The notes under the pieces are model-generated. The model was not told where the DNA came from. It saw nothing but the letters and a program-made list of their open reading frames with translations, and ran no database searches. The position numbers and the translations under genes were made by a program. Positions 42,371 through 49,897 of a DNA stretch of 64,000 nt are shown here, one piece after another (position 1 is the stretch's first letter; every line of letters starts with the position of its first letter). The DNA is from a virus, in IMG/VR virus record IMGVR_UViG_3300021181_000006, positions 62,001 to 126,000 of that record. The stretch is one strand, 5' to 3'.

Positions 42371-42386
42371 GGTATAAGATCAGTAC
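42371..42386 (+). promoter_or_regulatory. GGTATAA promoter box
   Basis: TTCGGTATAAGATCAGTACACC, 37 nt before ATG 42408, with AAGGAAA RBS between. Confidence 0.65.
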
Positions 42387-42407
42387 ACCAAACCAAGGAA
42401 ACATCCC

Positions 42408-42824
42408 ATGAGCGCTGATAATACCGTTGCTGTTTTTTCTACACCAGATGGCAAATCCTATGTCATCGAAGTACAGTGTATTGAGAGTCGGTTCTTACTC
42501 GAAACAGATCAGCTCGATCCTCTCTGGCATGTTGACATGCTGTCGAAGGCCGAGGTCTATACTTCTGAAGATGCGGCAATATGTGCTGCATTCGCACAAG
42601 CTGAGGATCACTATGTTGAGTACGGAGTATGTCGCGTGAAACTACCTCACACTCTCGCAGAATTCATCGAACAGATCGAACCAGTCTATCACAAGCTCCT
42701 GTTAGGAGTGATAGACATCAATGGAACCAAGACTAATACTGCTAAACGTAGGAAGTCGATCTACTTAGAAAACATTCTAAGAAGCTTGACAAGCCTTCAA
42801 GAGCAGTTATTATTGAAATCATGA
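42408..42824 (+). CDS. Hypothetical protein
   Basis: 138 aa, monocistronic: own promoter box and terminator. N-terminal beta-rich half, C-terminal helices. No family recognised. Confidence 0.7.
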   Translation: MSADNTVAVFSTPDGKSYVIEVQCIESRFLLETDQLDPLWHVDMLSKAEVYTSEDAAICAAFAQAEDHYVEYGVCRVKLPHTLAEFIEQIEPVYHKLLLGVIDINGTKTNTAKRRKSIYLENILRSLTSLQEQLLLKS

Positions 42825-42903
42825 AATGTATATCGTTCCATCAGACGTATCAAACCACATCAGGTAGTGCCTGAGGTTTCTATACTCTTTTGGTGAGTAC
42901 ATG

Positions 42904-42935
42904 AACCCTGGCCCGCAAAGCCAGGGTTTTCTTTT
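42904..42935 (+). terminator. Rho-independent terminator
   Basis: AACCCTGG (42904-42911) / CCAGGGTT (42921-42928), T-rich tail. Confidence 0.85.
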
Positions 42936-43020
42936 ATATTTTTTATACACGTAAGGTTAAGGCCCGATACTGTCGGGAGATAGCGGCAACGAAGGTTGGG
43001 GTTGGCCGCATGGGGAATCG

Positions 43021-43476
43021 ATGAAAACATCACATGATGAGTTTTATGTACAAATTATAACTGATAAGTACGCTGGGAATTTTGAACGGGAGATGTGCGC
43101 TTTCATTACTGGTCAGTATGGTGATTGTGGAGTTGGAGAAGAAGAGGCTCAGCTCGTACCGAGTCAGATACAGAGCTTATTTGAAGGAGCCATCGATCAT
43201 AAATCAGATGAAAGTGGGTGTGCAAGGCCATGTGAAGTAGACTACGGCGAACATAATGCATTTAAGATATTTTTCTTGAAAACCCCAACTCAACAGATGA
43301 TGGATATCATCTGTGAGCGTGCTGAAAGATTTTGTATGTCACGACAGAGCGCAGAACTTCGTGAAATTCTTGGTTTACCTAGTGTAAAAAGTTGTCCTAC
43401 TGTAATTAAGGCTATTACTATTTTCCATCAAAAAACTATCATTACAACGGTGATGGTGCTTGCCGAATCAGAATAA
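43021..43476 (+). CDS. Hypothetical protein
   Basis: 151 aa. No family recognised. The ~85 nt before it (42936-43020) hold a CCCGA...TCGGG hairpin and GGCCGCATGGGG but no clear promoter box. Confidence 0.6.
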   Translation: MKTSHDEFYVQIITDKYAGNFEREMCAFITGQYGDCGVGEEEAQLVPSQIQSLFEGAIDHKSDESGCARPCEVDYGEHNAFKIFFLKTPTQQMMDIICERAERFCMSRQSAELREILGLPSVKSCPTVIKAITIFHQKTIITTVMVLAESE

Positions 43477-43527
43477 TCAGTTAAATATACTACTTGAAAC
43501 GTATAGTATACCTCATAATATCATTAT

Positions 43528-44007
43528 ATGAAAATATGTACTATATGTAAAATTCCGAAGCTAGAATCGGAGTTTGATTTCACTAATAAAGCGACTGGTA
43601 CTTTGCATTATTATTGCAAAGAATGCCAACGCCCTAGGTCAAGACAATCATATTTAAGGAATAAGCATAAATATAAAGATAGATGGAAAGTACGTAAAGA
43701 TATAAGAATTATGGCAGCTAGACACTTTATTTACGAATATAAAAAAACTCATCCATGTGGATGTGGAGAGTCGGATCCTAGGGTATTAGATTTTGATCAT
43801 GATATACAAAATACAAAAGTACGGCCAATTTCTCAGATGATACAAACCGGTGTAATTATCAAAAGACTCCAGTTAGAAGTAGATAAATGCACAGTAAGAT
43901 GTGCTAATTGTCATAGAAAACGAACATCAGAACAATTAAACCATTATGCATGGTTGAAAAGTTCTGAGTATATACAGTTTGCATCTAGACTTAATGAGGA
44001 ATCTTAA
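43528..44007 (+). CDS. Free-standing HNH-type homing endonuclease-like protein
   Basis: 159 aa. N-terminal zinc finger CTICKIPKLESEFDF...CKEC; then CGCGESDPRVLDFDHDIQNT and CTVRCANCHRKRTSEQ, the usual metal-binding HNH layout (D-x-D-H then C-x-x-C-H-x-K-x-T). Not in an intron; lies just before a tRNA cluster, a typical insertion site. Confidence 0.8.
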   Translation: MKICTICKIPKLESEFDFTNKATGTLHYYCKECQRPRSRQSYLRNKHKYKDRWKVRKDIRIMAARHFIYEYKKTHPCGCGESDPRVLDFDHDIQNTKVRPISQMIQTGVIIKRLQLEVDKCTVRCANCHRKRTSEQLNHYAWLKSSEYIQFASRLNEES

Positions 44008-44023
44008 TAATATAGTGAGATAT

Positions 44024-44098
44024 AGCGGGATAATTCAGTGGAAGAAAGCGATCCTCATAAGTTCGCAGTCGCTGGTTCGATCCCAGCTCCCGCAACCA
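44024..44098 (+). tRNA. tRNA-Met(CAT), possible initiator
   Basis: AGCGGGA/TCCCGCA: positions 1 and 72 are A and A, unpaired, a hallmark of bacterial initiator tRNA. Loop CTCATAA, AACCA end. The three G-C pairs at the base of the initiator anticodon stem are absent, so elongator Met or Ile(k2C) remain possible. Confidence 0.8.
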
Positions 44099-44109
44099 CT
44101 TATGGCGAT

Positions 44110-44242
44110 GGCGACGGTGATGGAATAGGCAAACATAATCTGGTGAAACGCACAGTTGCCTGGTCTTAGTACACTAGGAGGCGTGATCCAGATGAGGATG
44201 GTACTCATCTCCTGTCAGTTCGAGTCTGACCTGTCGCCTCCA
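44110..44242 (+). tRNA. Atypical class II tRNA-like gene with an enlarged anticodon arm
   Basis: 8-bp acceptor GGCGACGG/CTGTCGCC, T, CCA; D arm like Leu tRNAs (ATG-GAATAGGCAAA-CAT); T arm GTCAG-TTCGAGT-CTGAC; long variable arm GATGAG/CTCATC. The anticodon arm ATCTGG/CCAGAT encloses ~44 nt with nested CGC/GCG and CCTGGT/ACTAGG stems and a terminal loop CTTAGTAC. If TAG is the anticodon it would be Leu(UAG). May be an insertion or a degenerate gene. Confidence 0.5.
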
Positions 44243-44255
44243 ATTCAGTTCGTCC

Positions 44256-44323
44256 TGTGCATTAGCTCAGCGTAGAGCACTCGCCTCGTAAGCGATAGGT
44301 CGCAGTGTGATACTGCATGTACT
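44256..44323 (+). tRNA. Probable degenerate tRNA-Thr(CGT)
   Basis: D arm GCTC...GAGC and anticodon stem TCGC/GCGA with loop CTCGTAA are good, but the acceptor is short (GTGCAT/ATGTAC), the T arm has 4 bp (GCAG/CTGC) with loop TGTGATA, and no CCA is encoded. Functional status doubtful. Confidence 0.5.
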
Positions 44324-44328
44324 TTTAT

Positions 44329-44401
44329 GGTTTGGTATATCAGTTGGTAGATTACTCGTTTGAAAAGCGAGAGGGCGGCAGTTCGAGTCTGTCCCAAACC
44401 A
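44329..44401 (+). tRNA. tRNA-Phe(GAA)
   Basis: GGTTTGG/CCAAACC acceptor, discriminator A, loop TTGAAAA on stem CTCGT/GCGAG. CCA not encoded. Confidence 0.9.
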
Positions 44402-44436
44402 TTCCTTTTTCTTATTAACGCATTACTAAGGTTTAT

Positions 44437-44769
44437 ATGCAAGTTATAGGTAAGCTGTTGTTCGCATTAGGCAGTATCGACTTCAAAGAAGAAGAGATTA
44501 TTGCTATAGTTAAGTTGGTTCCAGCCAATACCAAAGTATTTATTCATGCTTCAGCCTGTCCAACGCCTGTCTTTAAAGAAGAGACAAAGAAGCGTTTCGG
44601 CAATAACATGATGCTCTCATTGGCTCGTGCTGTGAATGTCACAGACAGACTTATTGCCAATGGTTTAGTCGAAACTCAGATTGTACATGTGCTAGCCGTT
44701 GGAGCTCAGCCGTGTACTCCTGAGCAGTATGAGCAGGCAAGGTCGGTTACGGTGCGTATCCACGATTAA
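44437..44769 (+). CDS. Hypothetical protein
   Basis: 110 aa with AAGG RBS; VFIHASACPTPVFKEET and IVHVLAVGAQPCTPEQYEQA suggest a compact alpha/beta fold. No family recognised. Sits between tRNA-Phe and tRNA-Ile(TAT). Confidence 0.7.
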   Translation: MQVIGKLLFALGSIDFKEEEIIAIVKLVPANTKVFIHASACPTPVFKEETKKRFGNNMMLSLARAVNVTDRLIANGLVETQIVHVLAVGAQPCTPEQYEQARSVTVRIHD

Positions 44770-44772
44770 TCG

Positions 44773-44852
44773 GGGCCTGAGGTATGATTGTGGTAGAGTC
44801 ACTCAGCTTATATCTGAGCATCAAGCAGGTTCGACTCCTGCCAGGCCTACCA
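44773..44852 (+). tRNA. tRNA-Ile(TAT)
   Basis: GGGCCTG/CAGGCCT acceptor, ACCA, anticodon stem CTCAG/CTGAG, loop CTTATAT. TAT reads AUA directly, without the lysidine-modified CAU tRNA bacteria use; useful for an AT-rich phage. D arm is irregular. Confidence 0.85.
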
Positions 44853-44984
44853 TCTATTTATTAGTCCCATCCATATTCTGATAGCCCAATGTAGAGGCTG
44901 TACGCGACCCTTTGAAGTTAGCCTGCAAGTTCTTGGTAGATAATCCAAGTCATGCGAGTACGGGTGGGGCATTTATTATTTCAT

Positions 44985-45059
44985 TCTCCTGTAGTTTAAC
45001 TGATAAAACTAGCGGCTTTGGACCGCTCATTGGTCGTTTGAATCGGCCCGGGAGAACCA
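44985..45059 (+). tRNA. tRNA-Gln(TTG)
   Basis: TCTCCTG/CGGGAGA acceptor (T1-A72 as in Gln), ACCA, stem AGCGG/CCGCT, loop CTTTGGA. Confidence 0.9.
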
Positions 45060-45066
45060 GTTTCAT

Positions 45067-45141
45067 GTCCTGTGTAGCTCAATGGGAGAGCGTAGCTCTG
45101 TGGCAGCTAAGACTTGGGTTCAATTCCCAGCATGGGAACCA
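45067..45141 (+). tRNA. tRNA-His(GTG)
   Basis: TCCTGTG/CATGGGA acceptor preceded by an encoded G (position -1, as in His tRNAs), stem TAGCT/AGCTA, loop CTGTGGC, ACCA. Discriminator A rather than the usual C. Confidence 0.88.
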
Positions 45142-45182
45142 TTTATGTGGTAAAACAACATTACGAAAGGTTTCATTTACTT

Positions 45183-45527
45183 ATGGCTAAGAATTCCATC
45201 ACCTCATTACGCGTCACCTTGGAAAACGGAATCTGGGCGTTTACAGACCCGAATACCGATTTGGTACGCGAAGCATTTGTTGCCGGTGCAGATTCGCTCT
45301 GCGAGGCTCTGGCTGCCAGCGTTGGCAGTGATAACGCAGTGACCATCCTCTTCTCGGCAGGTAAGTTTCCTGACTACCAAGTCAGACTCGACTGGCTTCG
45401 TCCTGAGATGAGTGGCAACCTGTATACCGTGAAGTCGATGGGTAATCATCATGTCTGGCTCTGCCCAGCATTACTCAAGTATTTTGCACGTGCTCCGAGG
45501 CGCATCTACGTGCAGGCAAAACCATAA
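45183..45527 (+). CDS. DUF6717-like protein
   Basis: 114 aa from ATG 45183. LRVTLENGIWAFTDPNTDLV, REAFVAGADSL, FSAGKFPDYQVRLDW, WLCPALLKYFARAPRRIYVQ follow the pattern of DUF6717 proteins of bacteria and phages (recognised from memory; moderate certainty). GC-rich codons differ from neighbouring genes, consistent with recent acquisition. Confidence 0.65.
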   Translation: MAKNSITSLRVTLENGIWAFTDPNTDLVREAFVAGADSLCEALAASVGSDNAVTILFSAGKFPDYQVRLDWLRPEMSGNLYTVKSMGNHHVWLCPALLKYFARAPRRIYVQAKP

Positions 45528-45538
45528 CATTTTAGCGT

Positions 45539-45627
45539 GGGAAGTGCAAATAAGGTAGGACGGTCCTACGGTTGACTGTAGATCAACTCTCTGAGAGCAT
45601 TCGGTTCAACTCCGCCGCTTCCCACCA
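45539..45627 (+). tRNA. tRNA-Tyr(GTA), class II
   Basis: GGGAAGT/GCTTCCC acceptor, ACCA, anticodon stem GTTGA/TCAAC with loop CTGTAGA, variable arm CTCT-GAGAG. The D region is a perfect GTAGGA-CGG-TCCTAC hairpin and the T stem has only 3 bp, so the structure is non-standard. Confidence 0.8.
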
Positions 45628-45642
45628 TCTTATAAGGATAGC

Positions 45643-46032
45643 ATGTCATCATTCATTAAAATCGGCTCATGTCGATATTTAGTTATTTTTCATTATCCAG
45701 CTATTAGTAACGATGTTGAGCCTACCTTCTCTGTCCCAGTCTATGACAGTCATTCAGAAAAATTAATCATAGATGCCGCTCAGGACCATTTCCGACATCA
45801 GAGACTCTTTAAAGTTAATCTTGATACCGAATCTCATTACCTCAATATGTCACATGTTGAGAGGATATCGACACAAACACAATATTGGGTTCCTGTTGAG
45901 CTTGATCCAAAATATGTGACTTTTCATCGTTTACGCTGGCAAGTTATTGGATCCTATAGATCTATCACCGAGTATCTGAAGCCTATCGAAGAAGAAGTCT
46001 TTAAATACAATGAACTTGGATTATCTCAATGA
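45643..46032 (+). CDS. Hypothetical protein
   Basis: 129 aa with AAGGA RBS, beta-rich. ATGA overlap with the next gene, which has a similar size and LTDPxx...Trp layout; no family recognised. Confidence 0.65.
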   Translation: MSSFIKIGSCRYLVIFHYPAISNDVEPTFSVPVYDSHSEKLIIDAAQDHFRHQRLFKVNLDTESHYLNMSHVERISTQTQYWVPVELDPKYVTFHRLRWQVIGSYRSITEYLKPIEEEVFKYNELGLSQ

Positions 46033-46493
46033 CCAGTAAATATATCGTCGAAGGCATTCCATGTCTGACGCTCAGATACACATTAAATATTACTGAAAAA
46101 CAGGATAATATCGGCAGCGGACCATCAATAGCCATATCTCTGAGCGATAAAAAAGAAATCAAGGCAAAAGCTGATTGTATTATCGCTGCTATTGATACAG
46201 AACTAAAGATGGTTCAAATTATTGATGATCTTTGGCTTGATCCATTCTGTATTAAAATGATACGTATTACCGAAGAAATCTGGTTGCCGCAGGAACAGGT
46301 TTCCTATTGGGACTTTAACCGAGGTTATTGGTTTTCTAAGATGAGTCACAGTGTTAATGAGGATATTCTCGATGCAGAGTACACCAAATGGCAGTTATTA
46401 TCTGCTGAAAACGATAGCTCTGATAAAAAAATCGGTCTGATGGGAACAGACCAAGCTGCTGGTACACGTTTCGCAGGAACATTACGCGTATGA
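46029..46493 (+). CDS. Hypothetical protein
   Basis: 154 aa, ATGA-linked to both neighbours. Beta-rich first half, flexible C-terminus. No family recognised. Confidence 0.65.
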   Translation: MTSKYIVEGIPCLTLRYTLNITEKQDNIGSGPSIAISLSDKKEIKAKADCIIAAIDTELKMVQIIDDLWLDPFCIKMIRITEEIWLPQEQVSYWDFNRGYWFSKMSHSVNEDILDAEYTKWQLLSAENDSSDKKIGLMGTDQAAGTRFAGTLRV

Positions 46494-47026
46494 AAATCTT
46501 ACTCGATATGGATGGAGTCCTTGCTGACTTCGAAAACAAAGTATATGATCTCTTTGGCCATCCAAGAGAAAAATTTGATGGTAATAATATGTGTGATATT
46601 GCTCAGTCCTGCGGTGTGAGCAATGAAGCATTCGATACGGCTATGGCAGTAGAAGGATTCTTTTTGAGTATCGAACCGTTGCCGTGGTGCTTCAATCTCG
46701 TAGAGATTTGCGAGAAGCGTGTTGGTCCAGAAAACGTAGCTATCCTGACCAAGCCTTTTAGTGGACAATGTGCTAAAGAGAAGGTCGAATGGGTAGCAAA
46801 GTATCTCCCAAGTTACGCGAAGCGATTACTGATTGGTAAGGCTAAGCATTTCTGTGCCTCACCTGAATCAATCCTGATTGATGATACCTGGAAGAATCTT
46901 GAATCATTCTTGGAACATGGCGGTCAAGCTATTCTTTTCCCAAACCTCTATAATATCCATAGGACCTATTTAACGGATCCTATAAAATTTGTAGAAAGAT
47001 CACTTGATACGCTTATGGCTGGATGA
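46490..47026 (+). CDS. 5'(3')-deoxyribonucleotidase-like HAD phosphatase
   Basis: 178 aa. LLDMDGVLADFE (motif I with DxD), ILTKPFSG (motif II), and ESILIDDTWKNLESF (motif IV) match the NT5C-type family, which dephosphorylates (d)NMPs. Alternatively a related nucleotidase. Linked by overlap to the receiver-domain gene. Confidence 0.85.
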   Translation: MKILLDMDGVLADFENKVYDLFGHPREKFDGNNMCDIAQSCGVSNEAFDTAMAVEGFFLSIEPLPWCFNLVEICEKRVGPENVAILTKPFSGQCAKEKVEWVAKYLPSYAKRLLIGKAKHFCASPESILIDDTWKNLESFLEHGGQAILFPNLYNIHRTYLTDPIKFVERSLDTLMAG

Positions 47027-47357
47027 CAAACGACCAATGCCATGGAATTATAACTATTGGGCGAAGACATCTTCTGATGCGATAAGTGTTATCGCCGGTG
47101 GTCAAGTGGAGGCAATATCACTTGACCACGATCTTGGAGACAAGACGATAACTGGTGATGGCTATGAGGTTGCCAGTTATATCGAAAAGTGTGCCTTTCT
47201 TGAATTGATTCCACGCATACAATGGATATGTCATAGCGCTAATCCAGTTGGCGTACAACGTATGGTTGCAGCACTGAAGAATGCTGATACATTTTGGAGC
47301 GAACATGAACGAAAAAACGGTCTTTGTCTTGTGGTTAAAAATAGCCCAGCTTCCTGA
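47004..47357 (+). CDS. Cyclic-phosphate-processing receiver-domain (cREC) protein
   Basis: 117 aa from TTG. MIRLWLDDKRPMP, ISLDHDLGD, TGDGYEVASYIE and WICHSANPVGVQRM match a family of receiver-like proteins predicted to act on RNA cyclic phosphate ends or cyclic nucleotides. With the RNA ligase (5486) it suggests an RNA-end repair function (inference). Confidence 0.75.
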   Translation: MIRLWLDDKRPMPWNYNYWAKTSSDAISVIAGGQVEAISLDHDLGDKTITGDGYEVASYIEKCAFLELIPRIQWICHSANPVGVQRMVAALKNADTFWSEHERKNGLCLVVKNSPAS

Positions 47358-47628
47358 TGCTCATCCCTATGCCGTATTCTCTATGGCACCGGATATCGAT
47401 GAAGTGCGGATAGCCTTCGAAGCCGTATGCCTGCAGATTACTGACGCTGAATCAGCTCAGTATAATGCAGAGCATATGGGCTTCGATGGTTTTCCAACTA
47501 TCCCTGAGCTCAATGCATTTGATATCGATCAGGCTATTTTCTTTGCTAATCAAGAGCAGACGTTTATTGTTGGGTTCGGTAAATTCAAAGAAGATGACCT
47601 ACCAGAAGAGATACCAGATAGCCAGTGA
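47305..47628 (+). CDS. Hypothetical acidic protein
   Basis: 107 aa from ATG 47305, overlapping neighbours by 53 and 4 nt. Strongly acidic C-terminus. Unknown. Confidence 0.6.
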   Translation: MNEKTVFVLWLKIAQLPDAHPYAVFSMAPDIDEVRIAFEAVCLQITDAESAQYNAEHMGFDGFPTIPELNAFDIDQAIFFANQEQTFIVGFGKFKEDDLPEEIPDSQ

Positions 47629-48002
47629 GTATTACCGGTCAAGCTCAGAATAAAGTCTGGGCGCATGCACTCCTCAAACGAGGAGGATCTATTTGGATCG
47701 TTGGCGATATCCTCCGTGATATGGTCGATGAATGTCAAAGTTTCTTGTTGAAGAAAGAGATGAATATCGATCAGGTCACGCCGAGTGCTCATTTCTATTT
47801 TTTAGGTAATGATCACGGTGTGGTCTATATCATGGTACAAGATGCTGATAATATCATTATCTCTTATTCAGACTTTAGTGACAACGCAACCCTGGAGACA
47901 GAAATCTCAGTAAGTTTTACGCTACTAGAGAGATCTGCAGTGTGTGGTGAGATGTTGTTGAGGTCGCCAGAGGTAATAATAGGATCGATATCGGTAGGAT
48001 AG
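47625..48002 (+). CDS. Hypothetical protein with K-x-E-M-N-I motif
   Basis: 125 aa from GTG. N-terminal helix ending FLLKKEMNIDQVTPSAHFYF carries the recurring motif. Beta-rich afterwards. Unknown. Confidence 0.6.
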   Translation: MSITGQAQNKVWAHALLKRGGSIWIVGDILRDMVDECQSFLLKKEMNIDQVTPSAHFYFLGNDHGVVYIMVQDADNIIISYSDFSDNATLETEISVSFTLLERSAVCGEMLLRSPEVIIGSISVG

Positions 48003-48006
48003 AATC

Positions 48007-48393
48007 ATGTCTGATGCTATATGTTTAGAATGTTCTGAATCATTTACTTACAGTGGCTCAGTTAAATATAAATATTGTTCCAATAAATGTCAGCAGTGGT
48101 TCCAAACTAAGAAAAAAATAGAGTCTGGCAATTATACTGCTCCAATGGCTAAGAGATATCTTTTAAAGATACGAGGCATTAAATGTGAAATATGTGGAAT
48201 AACTGAATGGTGCGGACAGCCAGTACCACTAGTATTAGATCATATCAATGGTAATTCTGATAATAATGCATTAGATAATTTAAGATTAGTATGTGGGAAC
48301 TGTGATATGCAATTACCGACATATAAAAGTAAAAATCGTGGCAATGGTCGTCATTCTAGGCGTATACGTTATGAGGCAGGCCAGTCATATTAA
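48007..48393 (+). CDS. Free-standing HNH endonuclease
   Basis: 128 aa. N-terminal zinc finger CLECSESF...YCSNKC; HNH core CEICGITEW...LDHINGNSDN, then NLRLVCGNC. Metal-dependent nicking/homing nuclease. Ends 3 nt before tRNA-Thr, another tRNA-side insertion. Confidence 0.9.
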   Translation: MSDAICLECSESFTYSGSVKYKYCSNKCQQWFQTKKKIESGNYTAPMAKRYLLKIRGIKCEICGITEWCGQPVPLVLDHINGNSDNNALDNLRLVCGNCDMQLPTYKSKNRGNGRHSRRIRYEAGQSY

Positions 48394-48396
48394 CAT

Positions 48397-48472
48397 GCCC
48401 CTAAAGACTTAGATAGCGAAGTTTCGCACTTGTAATGCGAGGAGGTCCGTGCAAGTCGGGCTGGGGGCACCA
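48397..48472 (+). tRNA. tRNA-Thr(TGT)
   Basis: GCCCCTA/TGGGGGC acceptor, ACCA, anticodon stem TCGCA/TGCGA with loop CTTGTAA, T stem GTCCG/CGGGC. D arm weak. Confidence 0.85.
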
Positions 48473-48491
48473 TTTATAAATAAGAAGTTCT

Positions 48492-48980
48492 ATGTTACTC
48501 GATGATATTAAAGACTGGTTTAAAGACCGGTATGCACTGCATCATATGATGCGGATTAATGTAGATGAAACATTCCATATTGGTAAGAAACAAATATTGA
48601 CGGTACGTATTACCTATCAGTGGCCTTTATTCGTAGATGAGCATAAGCAATCGGACCATCAATTCATAATACATATGACGCAAAAAGACTGGCATCATCG
48701 TGTTGCGGAGTATGTGTCAGGGATCAAACTGGATCTCATCAACGGAAAACTAGCTATCTACGATCCAAACGGTCATATTCGTTTATCTGGAACTACTGCG
48801 AACAAAATATTTTATTCGCATCAGCAGCCATTAATCTACCAACAACTTGGATGGCAATATTATAAGTTTAGAAATATGCATCGCCTCTGCACACTTGCGC
48901 CAGAAAAGATAGAGTATAAACTCCGTCTCATGCAGATGACTGCTTGGAATCCAGAACCTATCGAGATCTGTTTACACTGA
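48492..48980 (+). CDS. Hypothetical protein, WF-helix family
   Basis: 162 aa. IKDWFKDRYALHHMMRINVD at the N-terminus resembles the 34141-35088 group. Longer, with a beta-rich middle. Unknown. Confidence 0.65.
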   Translation: MLLDDIKDWFKDRYALHHMMRINVDETFHIGKKQILTVRITYQWPLFVDEHKQSDHQFIIHMTQKDWHHRVAEYVSGIKLDLINGKLAIYDPNGHIRLSGTTANKIFYSHQQPLIYQQLGWQYYKFRNMHRLCTLAPEKIEYKLRLMQMTAWNPEPIEICLH

Positions 48981-48986
48981 ATTTTC

Positions 48987-49002
48987 GGTATAAGAATCAT
49001 AG
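48987..49002 (+). promoter_or_regulatory. GGTATAA promoter box
   Basis: TTCGGTATAAGAATCATAGAG, 50 nt before ATG 49037; good match to GGTATAA-N3-TCATA. Confidence 0.7.
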
Positions 49003-49036
49003 AGATCTACTATCTCTCATCTATAAAAAGGCATAC

Positions 49037-49246
49037 ATGTTAGCTGATACCATTTTGAGTGAACAAGAGTTTGCTCAACTCCGTAAACTCCTCCGTAAGA
49101 TGGACATCCCAGACCATCGCAGAGGCAATCTCGAAATTCAGGGAGCGCGATGGTTGTATAAACATCTTGCGCTCATGAATGCGAATAAGCCGGAATATCC
49201 TCAGGTCATGGCGTTATTAAAACGTATATCTCTCATAGATGATTGA
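49037..49246 (+). CDS. Small hypothetical protein
   Basis: 69 aa from ATG 49037, monocistronic between a promoter box and a hairpin. Basic, helical (FAQLRKLLRKMDIPDHRRG). Unknown. Confidence 0.65.
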   Translation: MLADTILSEQEFAQLRKLLRKMDIPDHRRGNLEIQGARWLYKHLALMNANKPEYPQVMALLKRISLIDD

Positions 49247-49270
49247 AAGTTCCGCTTTCAATCATCTATG
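49234..49270 (+). terminator. Perfect 16-bp hairpin overlapping the stop codon
   Basis: CATAGATGATTGAAAG (49234-49249) / exact complement 49255-49270; no T run, but placed at the gene end. Confidence 0.6.
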
Positions 49271-49316
49271 ACCCATAAACTGTTTTAACAACCCATACAG
49301 GGGAGAGGACTATATC

Positions 49317-49847
49317 GTGTTAAACGAATTAATCGTCTACTCTGATGGTGGGTATCATGAAGAGATCATCTTGACTGATAGTACTGAGCGCTTCTTGAAA
49401 AAGACGCGTGGATACTATTATTCTGACATTTATGAAATCTATATGACGTGTGCGCGCATCAAGCGTGACATGGTTGTAGACTTCATAAAACGATGCAAGG
49501 AACATGAGTTTCCCGTCTCTACCCCCCAGAGAAGATTCTTGCAGATTTACTACATTGGCGGTTACCCAGAATATGTTGAGAAAATAGGTCATCCAGGTGA
49601 GTACGAACTTCTTGATATGACAGATATCAATGACGAACTCAGAGACCTGGAGAATAAACTGGCCAATATGGGAATCAAGCACACCTACGTTTCCATGATT
49701 CGGAAAATGAATGGCATTGAAGAAATATGGAATCACAAGTTCCAAGATGAGCGATCTGAAGCAGCTAAGATGTCGAAAGAAGAACTCCAGTACCAACAAC
49801 AACAGTTGCGAGTTTGGAGAAGTGTGGTAAACCAATACAGAAGATAA
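49317..49847 (+). CDS. Hypothetical protein
   Basis: 176 aa from GTG after GGGGAGAGGA. C-terminal Gln-rich coiled coil (KEELQYQQQQLRVWR). Own terminator. Unknown. Confidence 0.7.
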   Translation: MLNELIVYSDGGYHEEIILTDSTERFLKKTRGYYYSDIYEIYMTCARIKRDMVVDFIKRCKEHEFPVSTPQRRFLQIYYIGGYPEYVEKIGHPGEYELLDMTDINDELRDLENKLANMGIKHTYVSMIRKMNGIEEIWNHKFQDERSEAAKMSKEELQYQQQQLRVWRSVVNQYRR

Positions 49848-49869
49848 CCGATGAAAATCGGTTATCTTT
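49843..49869 (+). terminator. Rho-independent terminator
   Basis: GATAACCGAT-GAAA-ATCGGTTATC (49843-49866) followed by TTT. Confidence 0.8.
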
Positions 49870-49897
49870 AGATAAAAGTAATATCTTTATAAAACAT

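Noticed and set aside
44853-44984. Possible extra tRNA (GCCCAAT...GTGGGGC with CTTGG/CCAAG stem)
   Set aside because: Acceptor has a mismatch, loop is 8 nt, no T arm could be drawn; nothing else seen in this ~130-nt gap.
44912-45190. 92-aa plus-strand frame across tRNA-Gln and tRNA-His
   Set aside because: It covers two good tRNA genes; not a credible protein.
49329-49835. 168-aa antisense frame
   Set aside because: Opposite a gene with a strong RBS and terminator; no independent signals.
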